NCBI GenBank assembly: GCA_905116865.2
Contig: CAJHNH020002522.1
Location: 40,796-104,795 of the forward strand
Source: Candidula unifasciata
Taxonomy: Eukaryota > Mollusca > Gastropoda > Stylommatophora > Geomitridae
Length of the DNA: 64,000 nucleotides
Direction: 5' to 3'
Part shown: piece by piece, positions 11,960 to 22,700 of the stretch
Layout: each line of letters begins with the position of its first letter
Numbering within the stretch: the first letter of the stretch is position 1
Made by a program: the position numbers and the translations under genes
Notes under the pieces: model-generated
Seen by the model: the letters and a program-made list of their open reading frames with translations, nothing else
Databases searched by the model: none
What the model was told of the DNA's origin: nothing

Positions 11960-12265
11960 CACAAATTCTTTCGCCAAGGTGCTTGAGAAGATTATTGCTG
12001 TTAAACTAGAAATATTTTTGTGAACTGAAGAACTTCTGCCAAAAGGTTTGTGTAGTTAGAGGCCATGAAAAGATACCTGGTCAAATGCAGCTACTTTTGA
12101 TTTTGATAGTTCATTAAGGCTTTTAGAACAGACAGGAGACAGTTGTAGCAGAACTTGATTTTAAAGCTGTCTACAATAGAGTCGGACTTGATATTTTGAT
12201 GTCTGCACTCATGGAGAAGGGAACTGGTCACTTGCTTGTGAACTGGATAGCAGCTGTCTGAATAT
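11960..12265 (+). pseudogene. LINE reverse-transcriptase fragment inside the 38-bp array
   Basis: The plus strand reads, with frame changes, AKVLEKIIAVKLEIFL followed by AELDFKAVYNRVGLDILMSA, MEKGTGHLLVNWIAAV. These are the RT finger/palm motifs of the RNase H-type LINE seen at 33.9-34.2 kb: the primer-grip-like EKI and the first palm Asp block DFKAVYNRV. The 38-bp array resumes immediately at CTGAATATATTCTACCGTT. This is a small dead insertion. Confidence 0.65.
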
Positions 12266-12879
12266 ATTCTACCGTTCAACTCATCTCCTAAATCTGACTG
12301 TTCTACAGTTTACCCCACAACTCTTAAATCCGACCACATTCTACCATTCACCTCATTATTCATAAATCTGACTACATTCTATAATTTACCGGTTTGCCCC
12401 CTAAATCTGATTATATTCTACCGTTCACCTCATAGCTTGTAAATATGACTATGTTCTACAGTTCACCTCATAGCTTGTAAATATGACTATGTTCTACAGT
12501 TCACCTCATAGCTTGTAAATATGACTATGTTCTACAGTTCACCTCATAGCTTGTAAATATGACTATGTTCTACAGTTCACCTCATAACTCCAAAATCTGA
12601 CCAAATTATACTGTTTACCTCATAACTCCATAAATCTGACTTCACTCTACTGTTTACCAGTTCGCCCCCATATCTGACTATATTCTAGCGTTCACAACTC
12701 CTTAGTCGAACATTGTAATGTTTACCTCAGAATTCCTAAATAAGACTAAATTCTACTGTATATCTCAGTACTCCTAAACCTGAGTATATTCTATACCTAA
12801 TGACCCCTCAGTCCGACTAAATTTTCGGTGTACTCCATTACCCCTGAATCTGACTATATTACTAGTGATGACTAGCTAA

Positions 12880-13215
12880 TGAGTTGGGAAGTTCTTACAC
12901 AAAGAAGTAGAAAATCTTTCTGTATGGAGCAATACCAATCGCATGAAAATTAAAATCAATAAAACAAACAAAAAACTCAAATCTATGCTTATAACACCCA
13001 GACACAAGGGATAAACATTTGTATTGCACACGCTCCAACTTGAGTTTTACATTAATAAATTACTCATTGTTAATGTAACTGAGCACTTCACATTAGGCCT
13101 TATAACTGACAATAATTTAACTTGTAATTCTCATGTCTGTGTCATAACTAGAAAAACAATCACAAAAAGTATATCAGCTTGCCAAAATTCGGCACTTTCT
13201 AGATGAAGATATACA
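12880..13215 (+). pseudogene. LINE RT thumb fragment
   Basis: Conceptual translation gives a post-palm LINE stretch: EVENLSVWSNTNRMKININK, then INKLLIVNVTEHFTLGLITD and NNLTCNSHVCVITRKTITKS. The W-N-TN-M-INK pattern and LGLITDNNL are characteristic of the RT thumb region in animal LINEs. This looks like a LINE lineage distinct from the RNase H-type copies. It is short and truncated on both sides. Confidence 0.6.
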
Positions 13216-13275
13216 AAAGTGTGTCTGTGCGTCTGTATTTGTGTGTATGTAGGCATGTAGGAGAGTAAGTGAGTG

Positions 13276-13291
13276 GGGGGGGGGGGGGGGT
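13276..13291. repeat. G homopolymer next to TG repeats
   Basis: A run of about 15 G residues followed by (TGTG)n, one of several long G/C homopolymers in this window. Confidence 0.85.
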
Positions 13292-15349
13292 GTGCGTGTG
13301 TGTGTGCCAATCTATTTTACCACACTATGCTTTAGTATTTTTTTTCTTGTTATTTATAATATGCATTTTATTATATGATCATAAAGTTGTTCATTGATAA
13401 AACACAACTACTGTGTAAGAGATGGGTGTTTGAAATGTTCGAATGTGAGATGGGCCTGCGTGCACAATTTGTAGCTCTGAAAAAAAGTGGCTTAGTTCAT
13501 TCGTACATTCTACCTTTGACCTCGTTAACCTTCACTCTGACTACATTCTACCATTCGTTAACATTCAGTCTGACTACATTCTACCATTCGTTAACCTTCA
13601 GTCTGACTACATTCTACCATTCGTTAACCTTCAGTCTGACTACATTCTACCATTGACCACGTTAACCCTCAGTCTGACTACATTCTACCATTGACCTCGT
13701 GAACCTTCAGTCTGCCTACATTCTACCATTGACCTCGTTAACCTTCAGTCTGACTACATTCTACCATTGACCTCGTGAACCTTCAGTCTGCCTACATTCT
13801 ACCATTTACCTCTTTAACCCTCAGTCTGACTACATTCTACCATTTACCTCGTTAACCCCTAGTCTTACTACATTCTACCATTGGCCTCGTTAATCTTCAG
13901 TCTGCCTACATTCTACCATTGACCTCGTTAACCCTCAGTCTGACTACATTCTACCATTTACCTCGTTAACCTTCAGTCTGCCTACATTCTACCATTGACC
14001 TCGTTAACCTTCAGTCTGACTACATTATACTATTGACCCCTTTAACCCTCAGTCTGACTACATTCTACCGTCGATTTAACTTACTCTCAACCTGATCACA
14101 TACTATCGTTTACCTCTTTCACCCCTAAATCTAACTACACTCTACCGTTTACCCTATTACCCCTCAATATGATTTCATTCTACCCTTTCACCCCTAAAGT
14201 TGATTATATTCTTTAGTTTACCCTATATAATTACATTCAACCCTATCTTACCCTATTAACCGAAATCTATCTACATTCTACTCTTTACTCCTCTACGCAT
14301 AAATCTGACTACATTCTAACTTAACCCCACTACACATAAATCTGAATACACTCTACCGTTTACCCTATTACCCTAAATGTGACTACATTTTACCACTTAC
14401 GCAATTACACATAAATCTGACAACAATCTACTATGTATCCCAATACACACACATCTGACTACAATCTAGTGTTTAACCCATTTTATACAAATCGGACTAC
14501 ATTTGACAGTTTACCCCATTAATACAGAATCTGACTGTGTATTTAACATTTTGTCCCATCAACCCTAAATCTGACTATACCATTGACCTCATTACTCCTA
14601 AATCTAAGTACAGTCAACCGTTTACCAAATTACCGGTAAATCTGACTATATTCTTCTGTATTCACTATTACACTTAAACCGGAATGCATTCTACAGTTTA
14701 CCCCACTACACATATATCTGACTATATTCTAACGTTTACCCCACTACACATCTACCGTTTACCTCATTACACATAAATATGACTACATTCTACCGTTTAC
14801 CTCATTACATATCAATCTGACTACATTTTACCGTTTACCTCATTACATATCAATCTGACTACATTCTACCGTTTATCTCACTACATATCAATATGACTAC
14901 ATACTATCTCTTACTCTATTACCCCTAAACCTGAGTACATTCTATCATTACAACTGTTAACCCTAAATCTACTAAATTCAACCATTTACCCTGTTACACA
15001 TATTTGACTACATTCTACCGTTAAACCCATTACTTTTAAATCTGATTACATTCTACCGTTTACCACATTAACCCAAAATCTGACTTTGTTCTACCGTTCA
15101 TCAAATTAAAAATTAATCTGACTGCATTTTACTGTTAACCAAATTTCCCCTAAATCTGATTACATTCTATCGTTTACATCATTACACATATATCTGACTA
15201 CATGCTACCGTTTACCTGTTTTACACAGATACTTGACTACATTCTACCATTTAACACATTACACAGATGTCTGACTACATGCTACCATTTACCCCATTAC
15301 ACATATATCTGACTACATTCTACCGTCCATCTGTAGACCACTATATCTA

Positions 15350-16160
15350 ATGACACTCTACTGCTAGCCGTGCTGGTGCCGATTGTTGGTCAATTAATGG
15401 GTTAAGTTCCTCTCCAGCACGGGAGTGCGAGATCTGGCTGAATACAGCATCTTTGTGTGTATTTACTTGTTATCTAATGAAACAATGCTGGTGATGCAAC
15501 TTAATCAGAAGCCATATTTCGCTCCAGACGTAGGCTTGGCCTCCTAATGTCACTAGAACCAACAAATCTGGCGATTGATTCTGCCTGTAGTGCTTTTTTG
15601 TTTTACAGTTTACTAACGACCTGACTTTCTTTTTTTTTTTTAACCTAAGGGAAATAATAACCCAAATTGAAGCAGACGTAGTATTTCGAGTTATAGTTCT
15701 TGCGGAAGATAAAACACTAACATCAATCTTTGAAGTTCAAAGTTTGAACAACTGATCAACATCATGGCACACGGGTAGTAACGAATATGTGCTCCGTTTT
15801 TCTAACTCAAGTCCGAGTCCGAAGACGCTCAGCACAGTGCGCAAGCTCTGTAGCAATGGTAAGGATCCTGAAATACTTTGGGTAGATTTTTAACTCCAAA
15901 TTTTGCCCGGGCAAAGCCGCTAGGCTACTCTTTTCGATTTCCAAATGCCAATTTATGACTGCTTTTCTTATCCTTACGTCCTTTTTAGGACGTAATTTTT
16001 TGTTATTTGAAGCCCCACTCTGGCTTTTGCCAGGGACCGCAATATAGGCAGGCCATAAATATGGCCAATTGTCTGAACGCGGTTTCTGGGACCTCTCCAC
16101 GGTGATCCTCATCTACATGGTGGCACTTTGTGTCATCGGGTGTTTATCGCTTGTGTGATG
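15350..16160. other. unique sequence, no gene recognised
   Basis: No recognisable coding motif. A 101-codon minus frame at 15807-16112 has no family resemblance and no splice or promoter context. Near 16083-16160 the sequence runs into an (ATTC)n stretch, a form of 3' tail common in non-LTR elements, so part of this block may be an unrecognised retroelement. Confidence 0.5.
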
Positions 16161-16177
16161 TCCTGGTGGGGGAAGAA

Positions 16178-16385
16178 ATTTATTCATTCATTCATTCCAA
16201 CTGCTAACAAATGTTTGGCGTACGCAAGAACGCACACAGTCGTCCGATCTGACTACCCAGAGACCAGGTGGAACTACTAGAAGTCCAATTCCACGTGAAA
16301 AAAATCCCACCCCTTACTGGGGATTTAACCTGGAACCCCTAGGACTCGAGGCGGACACTATGCCTTGACACCACGTAGCTCCATT
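16178..16385 (-). mobile_element. possible tRNA-derived SINE-like fragment
   Basis: On the minus strand the segment around 16385-16310 resembles a tRNA-like head (the plus-strand stretch GGGGATTTAACCTGGAACCC is the complement of a degenerate B-box region, followed by an anticodon-arm-like stretch). It lies beside the (ATTC)n tract at 16180-16197. The match to tRNA promoter boxes is weak, so this is tentative. Confidence 0.3.
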
Positions 16386-16484
16386 AAATACAATATTGAA
16401 CAAGAAATAGCGGAAAACTCCAAACGAAATTGCAGCAGTAATAGTGGCAGTAGGAAGAGAAGTAGCAAGAGCAGCAGTAGTAAC

Positions 16485-16592
16485 AACAGCAGCAGTAGCA
16501 ACAGTAAAATCAGCAGAAGTAGTTGTAAGTAGTAGTAGCAGCAGCAGCAACAACAGATGCACTACTACTACCATCACTACAACTAGTATTAT

Positions 16593-16672
<80 letters not shown>

Positions 16673-16675
16673 TTG
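16485..16675. repeat. trinucleotide microsatellite (AGC/TAG)n
   Basis: Imperfect AGC/AGT repeats run into a pure (TAG)n tract of about 28 units at 16588-16671, then (GGT)n. Serine-, leucine- and threonine-rich frames over it are artefacts. Confidence 0.95.
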
Positions 16676-16774
16676 GTGGTGGTGGTGGTGGTTGTAGTAA
16701 AAGCAGCAGCAGCAGATGTAATAGTAGTAATGGCACCAGCAGCAGGAGCAGTAGTAGTAGCAACAGCAGCGTTC

Positions 16775-16915
16775 CCGGGACTGCACACGGTACCCACTCA
16801 AGGCTGGGTCTACCTGGAAGCCAAGATCATTTTTGAAAAAAAGTCCGGCTTCGCCAGGGAGCGAACCCGCGACCTTCCGATCCGCGGCGAACGTCTAGCC
16901 GAGGTACGGAGAATG
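16775..16915 (-). mobile_element. tRNA-derived SINE, copy 1
   Basis: The minus strand reads a tRNA-like head with CTAGACGTTCGCCGCGGATC and a B-box-like GCGGGTTCGCTCC, then GCCGGACTTTTTTTC and a body ending in CCCAGCCTTGAGTGGGTACC. The same order of segments occurs in the copy at about 20496-20648, so this is a dispersed family with an internal Pol III promoter. The A-box end is less well preserved here than in copy 2. Confidence 0.7.
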
Positions 16916-17136
16916 TAGGCAGCAAATAATACCACAGAGTGCACTTTATGCAACTTGTAGATTATGTGCAATGGTTGTAAGTGTATTGTTTGCATGCTTT
17001 ATGGTTTCATGTACAATTGTTAAAATCTACATGAAAGAAAACATGGTCGAAAAATATCAGTTCGACTTACGACTAATTCAACTGCCGCCATCTTAGTTAG
17101 AAGTGAACGAAAACTATCACATCACAAACACACACA

Positions 17137-17138
<2 letters not shown>

Positions 17139-17209
<71 letters not shown>
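17139..17209. repeat. (TA)n microsatellite
   Basis: About 35 uninterrupted TA dinucleotides. Confidence 0.97.
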
Positions 17210-17211
<2 letters not shown>

Positions 17212-17254
17212 ATGAATATATACACGTGCACAGGTGATGTGCAGGTTGCCCCAG

Positions 17255-17500
17255 GTGCTGTGTCAAGGTTGCTCAACGTGCTGTGCCGAGATTGTCACTT
17301 GTACAGTGCCGAGGTTGTCGCGTGTACAGTGCTGAGGTTGTCGCGTGTGCAGTGCTGAGATTGTCACTTGTACAGTGCTGAGATTGTCACTTGTACAGTG
17401 CTGAGTTTGTCGCGTGTGCAGTGCCGAGATTGTCACTTGTACAGTGCAGAGGTTGTCGCGTGTGCAGTGCCGAGATTGTCGCCAAGGCGGTGCCAAGGTG
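17255..17500. repeat. 23-bp minisatellite array
   Basis: About ten units of 23 bp such as GTCACTTGTACAGTGCTGAG plus ATT. Two sub-variants (CACTTGTAC and CGCGTGTGC) alternate irregularly. Confidence 0.92.
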
Positions 17501-17639
17501 CTGTATGAGAACAGACCAAACCGCTAATGCTGTTGTCTTTATGCCATACACGGACCCATGTTTTAGTTAGAAAATAGTACAAATACTTGACATTGGAATT
17601 AAATATGTATATATTCTATCAATGCTGAGCCGGGGACGA

Positions 17640-17895
17640 ACATATCTGATGTGATCTGACTCTGGAAGACAATATATAATGAATCGACTCTTTAAGGGCA
17701 ATATCTGGTGAGACTTGACTAGAAGCACTTGACTCGCAGACAATATCTGATGAGATTAATCTCTTTCAGGACAATATCTGATGAGATTGGACTCTTTGAG
17801 GAAAATATCTGATGAGATTGGACTCTTTGAAGAAAAAATCTGATGAGATTGGACTCTTTGAGGAAAATATCTGATGATATTGGACTCTTTGTCAC
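17640..17895. repeat. 31-bp minisatellite array, member 1 of a related pair
   Basis: Seven or eight units sharing GACAATATCTGATGAGATTG plus GACTCTTTGAG. The same core (ACAATATCTGATGTGATCTG) forms the array at 20.7-20.88 kb. Confidence 0.9.
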
Positions 17896-17937
17896 ATACC
17901 AGCGGAACACCTATATGCTTACTGAATACATCTTATA

Positions 17938-18158
17938 CCCCCCCCCCCCTCTCTCTCTCTCTCCCTCCCTCTCTCTCTCTCTCTCCCTCTCCCCCCCCCC
18001 CTCTTTCTCTCTCTCCCCTGTATAAATTAGCTATTTGGAAATATGGACTTTCCAGCGGAACACCTATATGCTCACTGAATACATTTTATATACCCCCCTC
18101 CCTCTCTCTCTACCTTTCTCTCTCTCCCTCCCTCTCTCTCCCTCCCTCTCTCTCTCTC

Positions 18159-18239
<81 letters not shown>

Positions 18240-18245
18240 CCCTGT
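17938..18245. repeat. CT-rich microsatellites with a duplicated flank
   Basis: Two CT/CCCT tracts (17940-18016 and 18094-18240, the latter about 60 bp of pure CT). Each is preceded by the same about 45-bp unit starting CCAGCGGAACACCTATATGC and followed by TGTRTAAATTAGCTATTT, so the whole microsatellite block was duplicated. Confidence 0.92.
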
Positions 18246-18321
18246 GTAAATTAGCTATTTTCAAAAATGGACTTTCTTTCGTAAGTAAATAGTCATTCTT
18301 TGTTACAAAATATAGGCCAAG

Positions 18322-18391
18322 ATGTCGGCAAAGGTACTTTGTTCGTTCCTACTTCTATTGGAAGTGAATTATATTGTGAATTCACTCACAG
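18322..18391 (+). CDS. candidate signal-peptide exon (5' coding exon)
   Basis: An ATG at 18322 opens 23 codons reading MSAKVLCSFLLLLEVNYIVN then SLT. This has the form of a secretory signal peptide: a Lys near the start, a hydrophobic core CSFLLLLEV and a small-residue region. It is followed exactly at 18392 by GTAAGT preceded by ACAG, a strong consensus splice donor, leaving a phase 1 intron, the phase most usual after signal-peptide exons. Upstream, TATAG lies just before GCCAAGATG and could also act as an acceptor for an untranslated leader exon. A phase-compatible acceptor occurs at 19352. No protein family can be named from 23 residues. It could be a chance combination; there is no transcript evidence. 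Confidence 0.4.
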
Positions 18392-19352
18392 GTAAGTGAT
18401 TTTTCAAAGCTCAGGGAAGCCCAAGTCCATGGTAGAAATACCACCGTTCAGGTGGAAGGAAATTTTTCGGCTTCTTGAGACTGAATTTTTAGCGTCGTTT
18501 TTGATAAAGCTTCCGTAGCCAGCGGAAGACAAAACGTTTCGTTGTGTCATCTTACAGTTGTACCTGAACTGAAAGTCTCAGTTTCACCCAGGAAATTTTA
18601 ATTAGTATGGGTAAGCTGAGCTTTAATTAATTTAGTTAATTTTTTTTTCTCTGCTCCTGAGAGTAAGATCAGCGTAGCTACGACAAACTGTCTTAATCAG
18701 CCGCCCGAAGACTTAAACTACATGAATTCTTTAACTAGAGATGATTCCCTGTATTTCAACGACAGTGTCCTCTTATATTCACGAATAAACCGCCCATACG
18801 CATTGGGAGTATGTATCATTCTGACTACTTTGTGCCTACAAAACTGATGACTAGCAAGATATTGGAGGTATATTCATTCAGGACACAGGTGACACTGAAA
18901 GCCACTGATTTGTTTATGCGCACACAGGCCCGCTAAGGAGTTCTGTAAACTCCTCCATTTGGAAAGGTTTTAGGTCTGGCGTCAGGGTAAAGAATTTTAA
19001 TTGTATTATCTGTTGCATTCCCTACTGAATATTACCTGCTCCTTTGTATGATTGTATTGGGTATGTACTCTTTAATAGAAGGAATACGGTCGATTTAGTT
19101 ATTTTAGTTGGCAAACTTTGTGTCCAATGAAAGCAGTTGCGTAGAGCTGTTCAAGCTTACTGGAGTTGAAGCTTAGGTTCCTGTGGTGAAAAACCCAATC
19201 ATGTCTATTCTTATCTTAGAAGGCTGACCACTGATGGCTGAGCTAATAAATGAAGATTGTTGGGGAAGGGGGGGGGGGGGGGGAATAATAGTACCGAGGC
19301 ATACGTTTTGACAGTTGGTTAACCCAGGTTATCATTTTACTATTTCCTTAGG

Positions 19353-19521
19353 TTGTGTAAGCTATGATCCAGGGAGTGAGCTGGTTTATCTACAGCTAAA
19401 GTCAGAATCACAGTCCACTCAAAGGGTTACATCCCTTAGTCCTAACTCTACTAGAGTAAATATACCCATGCCACCAGTGCTCAGCCACATCCACCAGGTA
19501 GCCGAACCCAACATGATCTGA
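19353..19521 (+). CDS. possible second exon joined to the signal-peptide exon
   Basis: After a pyrimidine-rich stretch the plus strand has TTTACTATTTCCTTAG at 19337-19352, a good acceptor. Joining here to the phase 1 donor at 18391 gives an open frame reading GCVSYDPGSELVYLQL and onward for 56 codons to a TGA at 19519. No domain is recognised. The segment partly overlaps what may be a decayed coding relic continuing to 19775, so the match of phase could be coincidental. Confidence 0.22.
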
Positions 19522-19539
19522 CCGGTACCTGAATCCTAA

Positions 19540-19776
19540 GTGAGCCACTTTCTGTAAAACAAGTCGCAGACCTTATTTCCTCAGCTGCTGTATCCAGCCT
19601 AATGTTTGCCATACCAGACCAATGACTTGCTAGTGCCTAACCTGAGAAACTGTTTGATGTGTTCAAGAGAGGAAGCCCCAGATGATGTGTCCATGTGTTC
19701 AGGTCCATGAAAGCTGCAGCAAAGAAGGACTCAACCTGTCGAGAAGTAGGATCTGACCTGCTTCAGCTCTGAGAAT
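19540..19776 (+). pseudogene. decayed coding relic of unknown origin
   Basis: One plus frame reads EPLSVKQVADLISSAAVSSL, then MFAIPDQ, a TGA, a TAA, EKLFDVFKRGSPR, a TGA and VHVFRSMKAAAKKDSTCREV before a final stop at about 19774. The composition (helical, charged, few rare residues) looks more like a former protein than random frame, and three internal stops show decay. I do not recognise the family; a transposon gag-like or host gene copy are both possible. Confidence 0.3.
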
Positions 19777-20086
19777 AAGTAACAGAGGAAAGAACTTACA
19801 GCTAACTAGTCAAAGCTGGCCTAAACTTACTATGTGTTTTTGCTCATCATCAGAGTGATGATGATACTCATCAGTGTGGAATTTAGGCCTGGGGTCATTT
19901 CTGCCAGGGCATTGTAAATGTCATCTTATTATGTTGTTCTGTCTCTTTTTAATGATTCCATTGATAGTCTTGCCTTTGTGGACATTCAAAACAAGCTTTG
20001 TTATTCTGAATTCATCTTTGTTAGTGTCAGGTTTGACACTCCTTTCTTTATTTAGATCAGTGTGAGAATATTGTGTTATCATTCAG

Positions 20087-20216
20087 ATTTCTTTCCTTAC
20101 TATGTTTATTTTGATTAAGAAAGTGATCCTATCTGGTCTGGGTGCTAACAGATTTCTTTCCTTACTATGTTCATTTGGATTAAGAAAGTGATCCTATCTG
20201 GTCTGGGTGCTAACAA
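20087..20216. repeat. 65-bp tandem duplication
   Basis: Two adjacent copies of a 65-bp segment beginning ATTTCTTTCCTTACTATGTT and ending GGTCTGGGTGCTAACA, with two or three differences. Confidence 0.9.
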
Positions 20217-20495
20217 ATGGTGAGGAAGTGTGGCCATGTTGCGCCAAGGAATATTCTTCATTCTGTGGAGCCTATGATCTGGGTTGCCGGAAGTGATGCT
20301 GGACGGTCATTGAAGCTGCGGAGTACCTCTAGACCAAATGGAGCTGCCATCTCAACATTAGATCACTTAAGAGTGTCTATTAATATTATTTATTAAAGTA
20401 AGTAGAGAGCCCTTTTTCACGCCTTTAGGCGTATAGGGTATATAGGATTAGACCTATATTTTATAGACCCATCGACACAAGGTGGGTTATGTGGT

Positions 20496-20650
20496 CAGTA
20501 TCACGCCGGCCGCCGGTACTCATTCAAAGCTGGGTCGACCTGAGAACAACGGTCATTTAAAAAAAAAAAGTCCGGCTCCACTAGGGAGCGAACCAACGAC
20601 GTTCAGATCCGCGGCGAGCGTCTAGCCGCTCTGCCACGGTGACTTCCTAT
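20496..20650 (-). mobile_element. tRNA-derived SINE, copy 2
   Basis: The minus strand starts with CCGTGGCAGAGCGGCTAGAC, which contains a good Pol III A box (TGGCAGAGCGG), followed by TCGCCGCGGATC and a B box in GTTGGTTCGCTCCC. Then come GAGCCGGACTTTTTTTT and a body with CGACCCAGCTTTGAATGAGT. Same family and orientation as the copy at 16.8 kb. It is a pseudo-tRNA head, not a functional tRNA gene: the arms do not close into an acceptor stem within 73 nt. Confidence 0.75.
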
Positions 20651-20694
20651 TATTATTAAGGTAAACCCTAATGCAGACACGTGAGCATCGTCTC

Positions 20695-20885
20695 GTGACA
20701 CTCTTTAAGGACAATATCTGATGTGATTTGACTGTGGAAGGACAATATCTGATGTGATCTGACTTTTTAAACACAATATCTGATGTGATCTGACTTTTTA
20801 AACACAATATCTGATGAGATTTGACTGTGGAAGGACAATATCTGATGAGATTGACTCTGGAAGGACAGTATCTGATGAAACATGA
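20695..20885. repeat. 29-31-bp minisatellite array, member 2 of a related pair
   Basis: Six units sharing ACAATATCTGATGTGATCTG with a variable GACTNTGGAAGG or GACTTTTTAAAC linker. The unit is homologous to the array at 17.64-17.9 kb. Confidence 0.9.
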
Positions 20886-21341
20886 CACTTTTAAAAACCG
20901 GTTGGCCACACTGGTGGATTGAACCCAAACACAGAGTTGTGGTCATTCGGGAAACAACCCTGATGTGTGCCTGGTGCATGTGCAGTGGAGTATAACAAAC
21001 AGTTACGCCAGTGAAGCGAAATGATTTTCCTAGATGAAAGATTCGTTTCGCCAGCTTGTCCGGGATTAGAGCGGAGCCCCAGGATTTGATCTAAACTCGA
21101 TTCTTAACAGGCGTCGTTTGGTCTAGACTCCAAATGGGTCCGGTAATTCAGAATGTGCTTTTAGGCCCTGTTCATTGGGGCTCAAATCAAAGCCATTTTT
21201 CATCCTTCAATTCATCTCAACAACTACTGATTCAACTCTCAAATTGTGGAACTATGAACATTTTTTTGCGAAAAAAACACAGCCTGCAGCTAATTTTAAA
21301 TAAAAGGAGTGTTGAAAGAGCCTGCTACGTAAATTAGCTGG

Positions 21342-21347
21342 TTTATT
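21342..21347 (-). terminator. poly(A) signal AATAAA
   Basis: Minus-strand AATAAA about 100 nt after the stop codon of the candidate terminal exon at 21447. Confidence 0.4.
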
Positions 21348-21446
21348 ATATCTCCGTTATAATGTTCCTAAAAGCGCTCACAAACACACGGAACAACAAA
21401 CTGCTGATATCAGCCCGAAGCCAATCACACACGACTCCAAGATTTC

Positions 21447-21650
21447 TCAGATGTAACAGACGTTATCTGGCAAGGTGAGCGAAGGCAGAAGGAAGTCGTT
21501 TGGTGCAGAGAAGCCTGAAGAGCTGGCGTTAATCTCTACTTGTGTGCTGCAGGAAGTCAGTGATTCTGAGACCGGCTTCTCTATCAGCGGGTAAGCGTCT
21601 GTGATCAGTTCACTTTGTGATACACTCATTATCAGGAGTGGGCATATCCT
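21447..21650 (-). CDS. candidate 3'-terminal coding exon, unknown protein
   Basis: On the minus strand a pyrimidine-rich TAAATTTTACTAG forms an acceptor ending at about 21651, followed by an open frame that includes MSVSQSELITDAYPLIEKPV and ends PSLTLPDNVCYI with a TGA at 21447. About 100 bp downstream, at 21342-21347, lies AATAAA (plus-strand TTTATT), giving a short plausible 3' UTR. The product segment is acidic and serine-rich with no transmembrane or zinc motif, like a cytoplasmic tail. GC content is higher than the flanks. No family is recognised. It could be the last exon of a minus-strand gene whose other exons lie farther right or are hidden in repeats. Confidence 0.4.
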   Translation of the reverse strand, partial: RICPLLIMSVSQSELITDAYPLIEKPVSESLTSCSTQVEINASSSGFSAPNDFLLPSLTLPDNVCYI

Positions 21651-21924
21651 AGTAAAATTTAACTATCATATTTTATCAAAATAGGAGTGCTGGGCTGTTC
21701 TTTTCTTTCCAGGAAAGACGCTTTTGTACCCTTCTGATTCTTCCTGTATTTTCATAATTAAATGTTAAAGTCTAAGTATCAAATTTTGCCCCTGAATTGC
21801 AATGCATTTTATCCAAGGAGTGTTTACACAGTGGGAGTTATCAAGTCAAATATACTTTCCTAATATAGATCTTCTTCGTCTCCCTCTCCTGCGTATTCTG
21901 TTCTTCATCATGAATTTCTGTCTT

Positions 21925-22085
21925 TACCATCATCATCATCATCATCATCATCATGTTGGATGTCCTTTGCAGAACGAGGCTCTCAACACAGTCTGCCTGA
22001 AAAAAACTCGGCCTCGTCTTCTTCTTCTTCTTCTTCTTCTTCTTCTTCTTCTTCTTCTTCTTCGTCTTCTTCTTCTTTTTCTGTC
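21925..22085. repeat. (CAT)n and (TTC)n microsatellites
   Basis: A (CAT)9-10 tract near 21928-21955 and a (TTC)n tract of about 22 units at 22017-22080. Confidence 0.95.
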
Positions 22086-22224
22086 TCTTTAGCGTTTTCC
22101 TCTTCCTTATTTCTCGACACTTAGAGTCATGCCCAGAACTCTGTGTGCCCATAATTGCTGTAAGTGAATCTTGTATATATTCTTCTAAACACACAGCACC
22201 CATAAGTTCAAATTTGTAGTAGAA

Positions 22225-22415
22225 TGGATGAATTCATGTTTCAAGTTAATTCCATGAGATCATAAGTGAAGTAGATTCCATTAGTTCAAGTTGGAAATAG
22301 ATTCCATGAGCTCAAATTTGAAGTAGAATCAATGAGTTTAAGTCTGAAGTAGATTTCATTAGTTCAAGTCTGAAGTAGAATCCATGAGTTCAAGTGTGAA
22401 GTAGAATCCATGAGT
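22225..22415. repeat. 26-bp minisatellite array
   Basis: About seven units of GAATCCATGAGTTCAAGTGT plus GAAGTA, moderately diverged. Confidence 0.9.
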
Positions 22416-22564
22416 AAGAAAGCATTCTACAGACCTCAGCAGTAGTCAGCCAGCCACAAACTGGCGCTCACTGTCTCAGTCGAACCTTTTACTGGGTATC
22501 AGCGATTCGCTCTATGTTTTCTGGCTGGCAGCATAAACCTTACCCTCCACCCTACCCTTTCGGT

Positions 22565-22625
22565 CTCCGACTCTCTGTCTCTCTCTCTCTCTGTCTCTCT
22601 CTCTCTCTCTCTCTGTATATTTGTC

Positions 22626-22699
<74 letters not shown>

Positions 22700-22700
22700 T
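22565..22700. repeat. CT microsatellite
   Basis: Imperfect (CT)n/(TCTC)n over about 130 bp. Confidence 0.95.

Larger units (their letters stand above)
11650..15345. repeat. degenerate 38-bp satellite-like array, 3.7 kb
   Basis: Units share TCTGACTACATTCTACCGTT followed by ACCTCATTAC-type sequence, with a period near 38 bp. They are highly diverged at the ends and better conserved at 13510-14080 (ACCATTGACCTCGTTAACC variant). Four nearly identical copies sit at 12430-12590. It is interrupted by two LINE fragments (about 11960-12265 and 12880-13215) and a G homopolymer. The divergence indicates an old array, with local recent re-amplification. Confidence 0.88.

Noticed and set aside
20496..20650. 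Functional tRNA gene
   Set aside because: A and B boxes are present, but no closed acceptor stem is seen and the sequence recurs with a common body, so it is a SINE.
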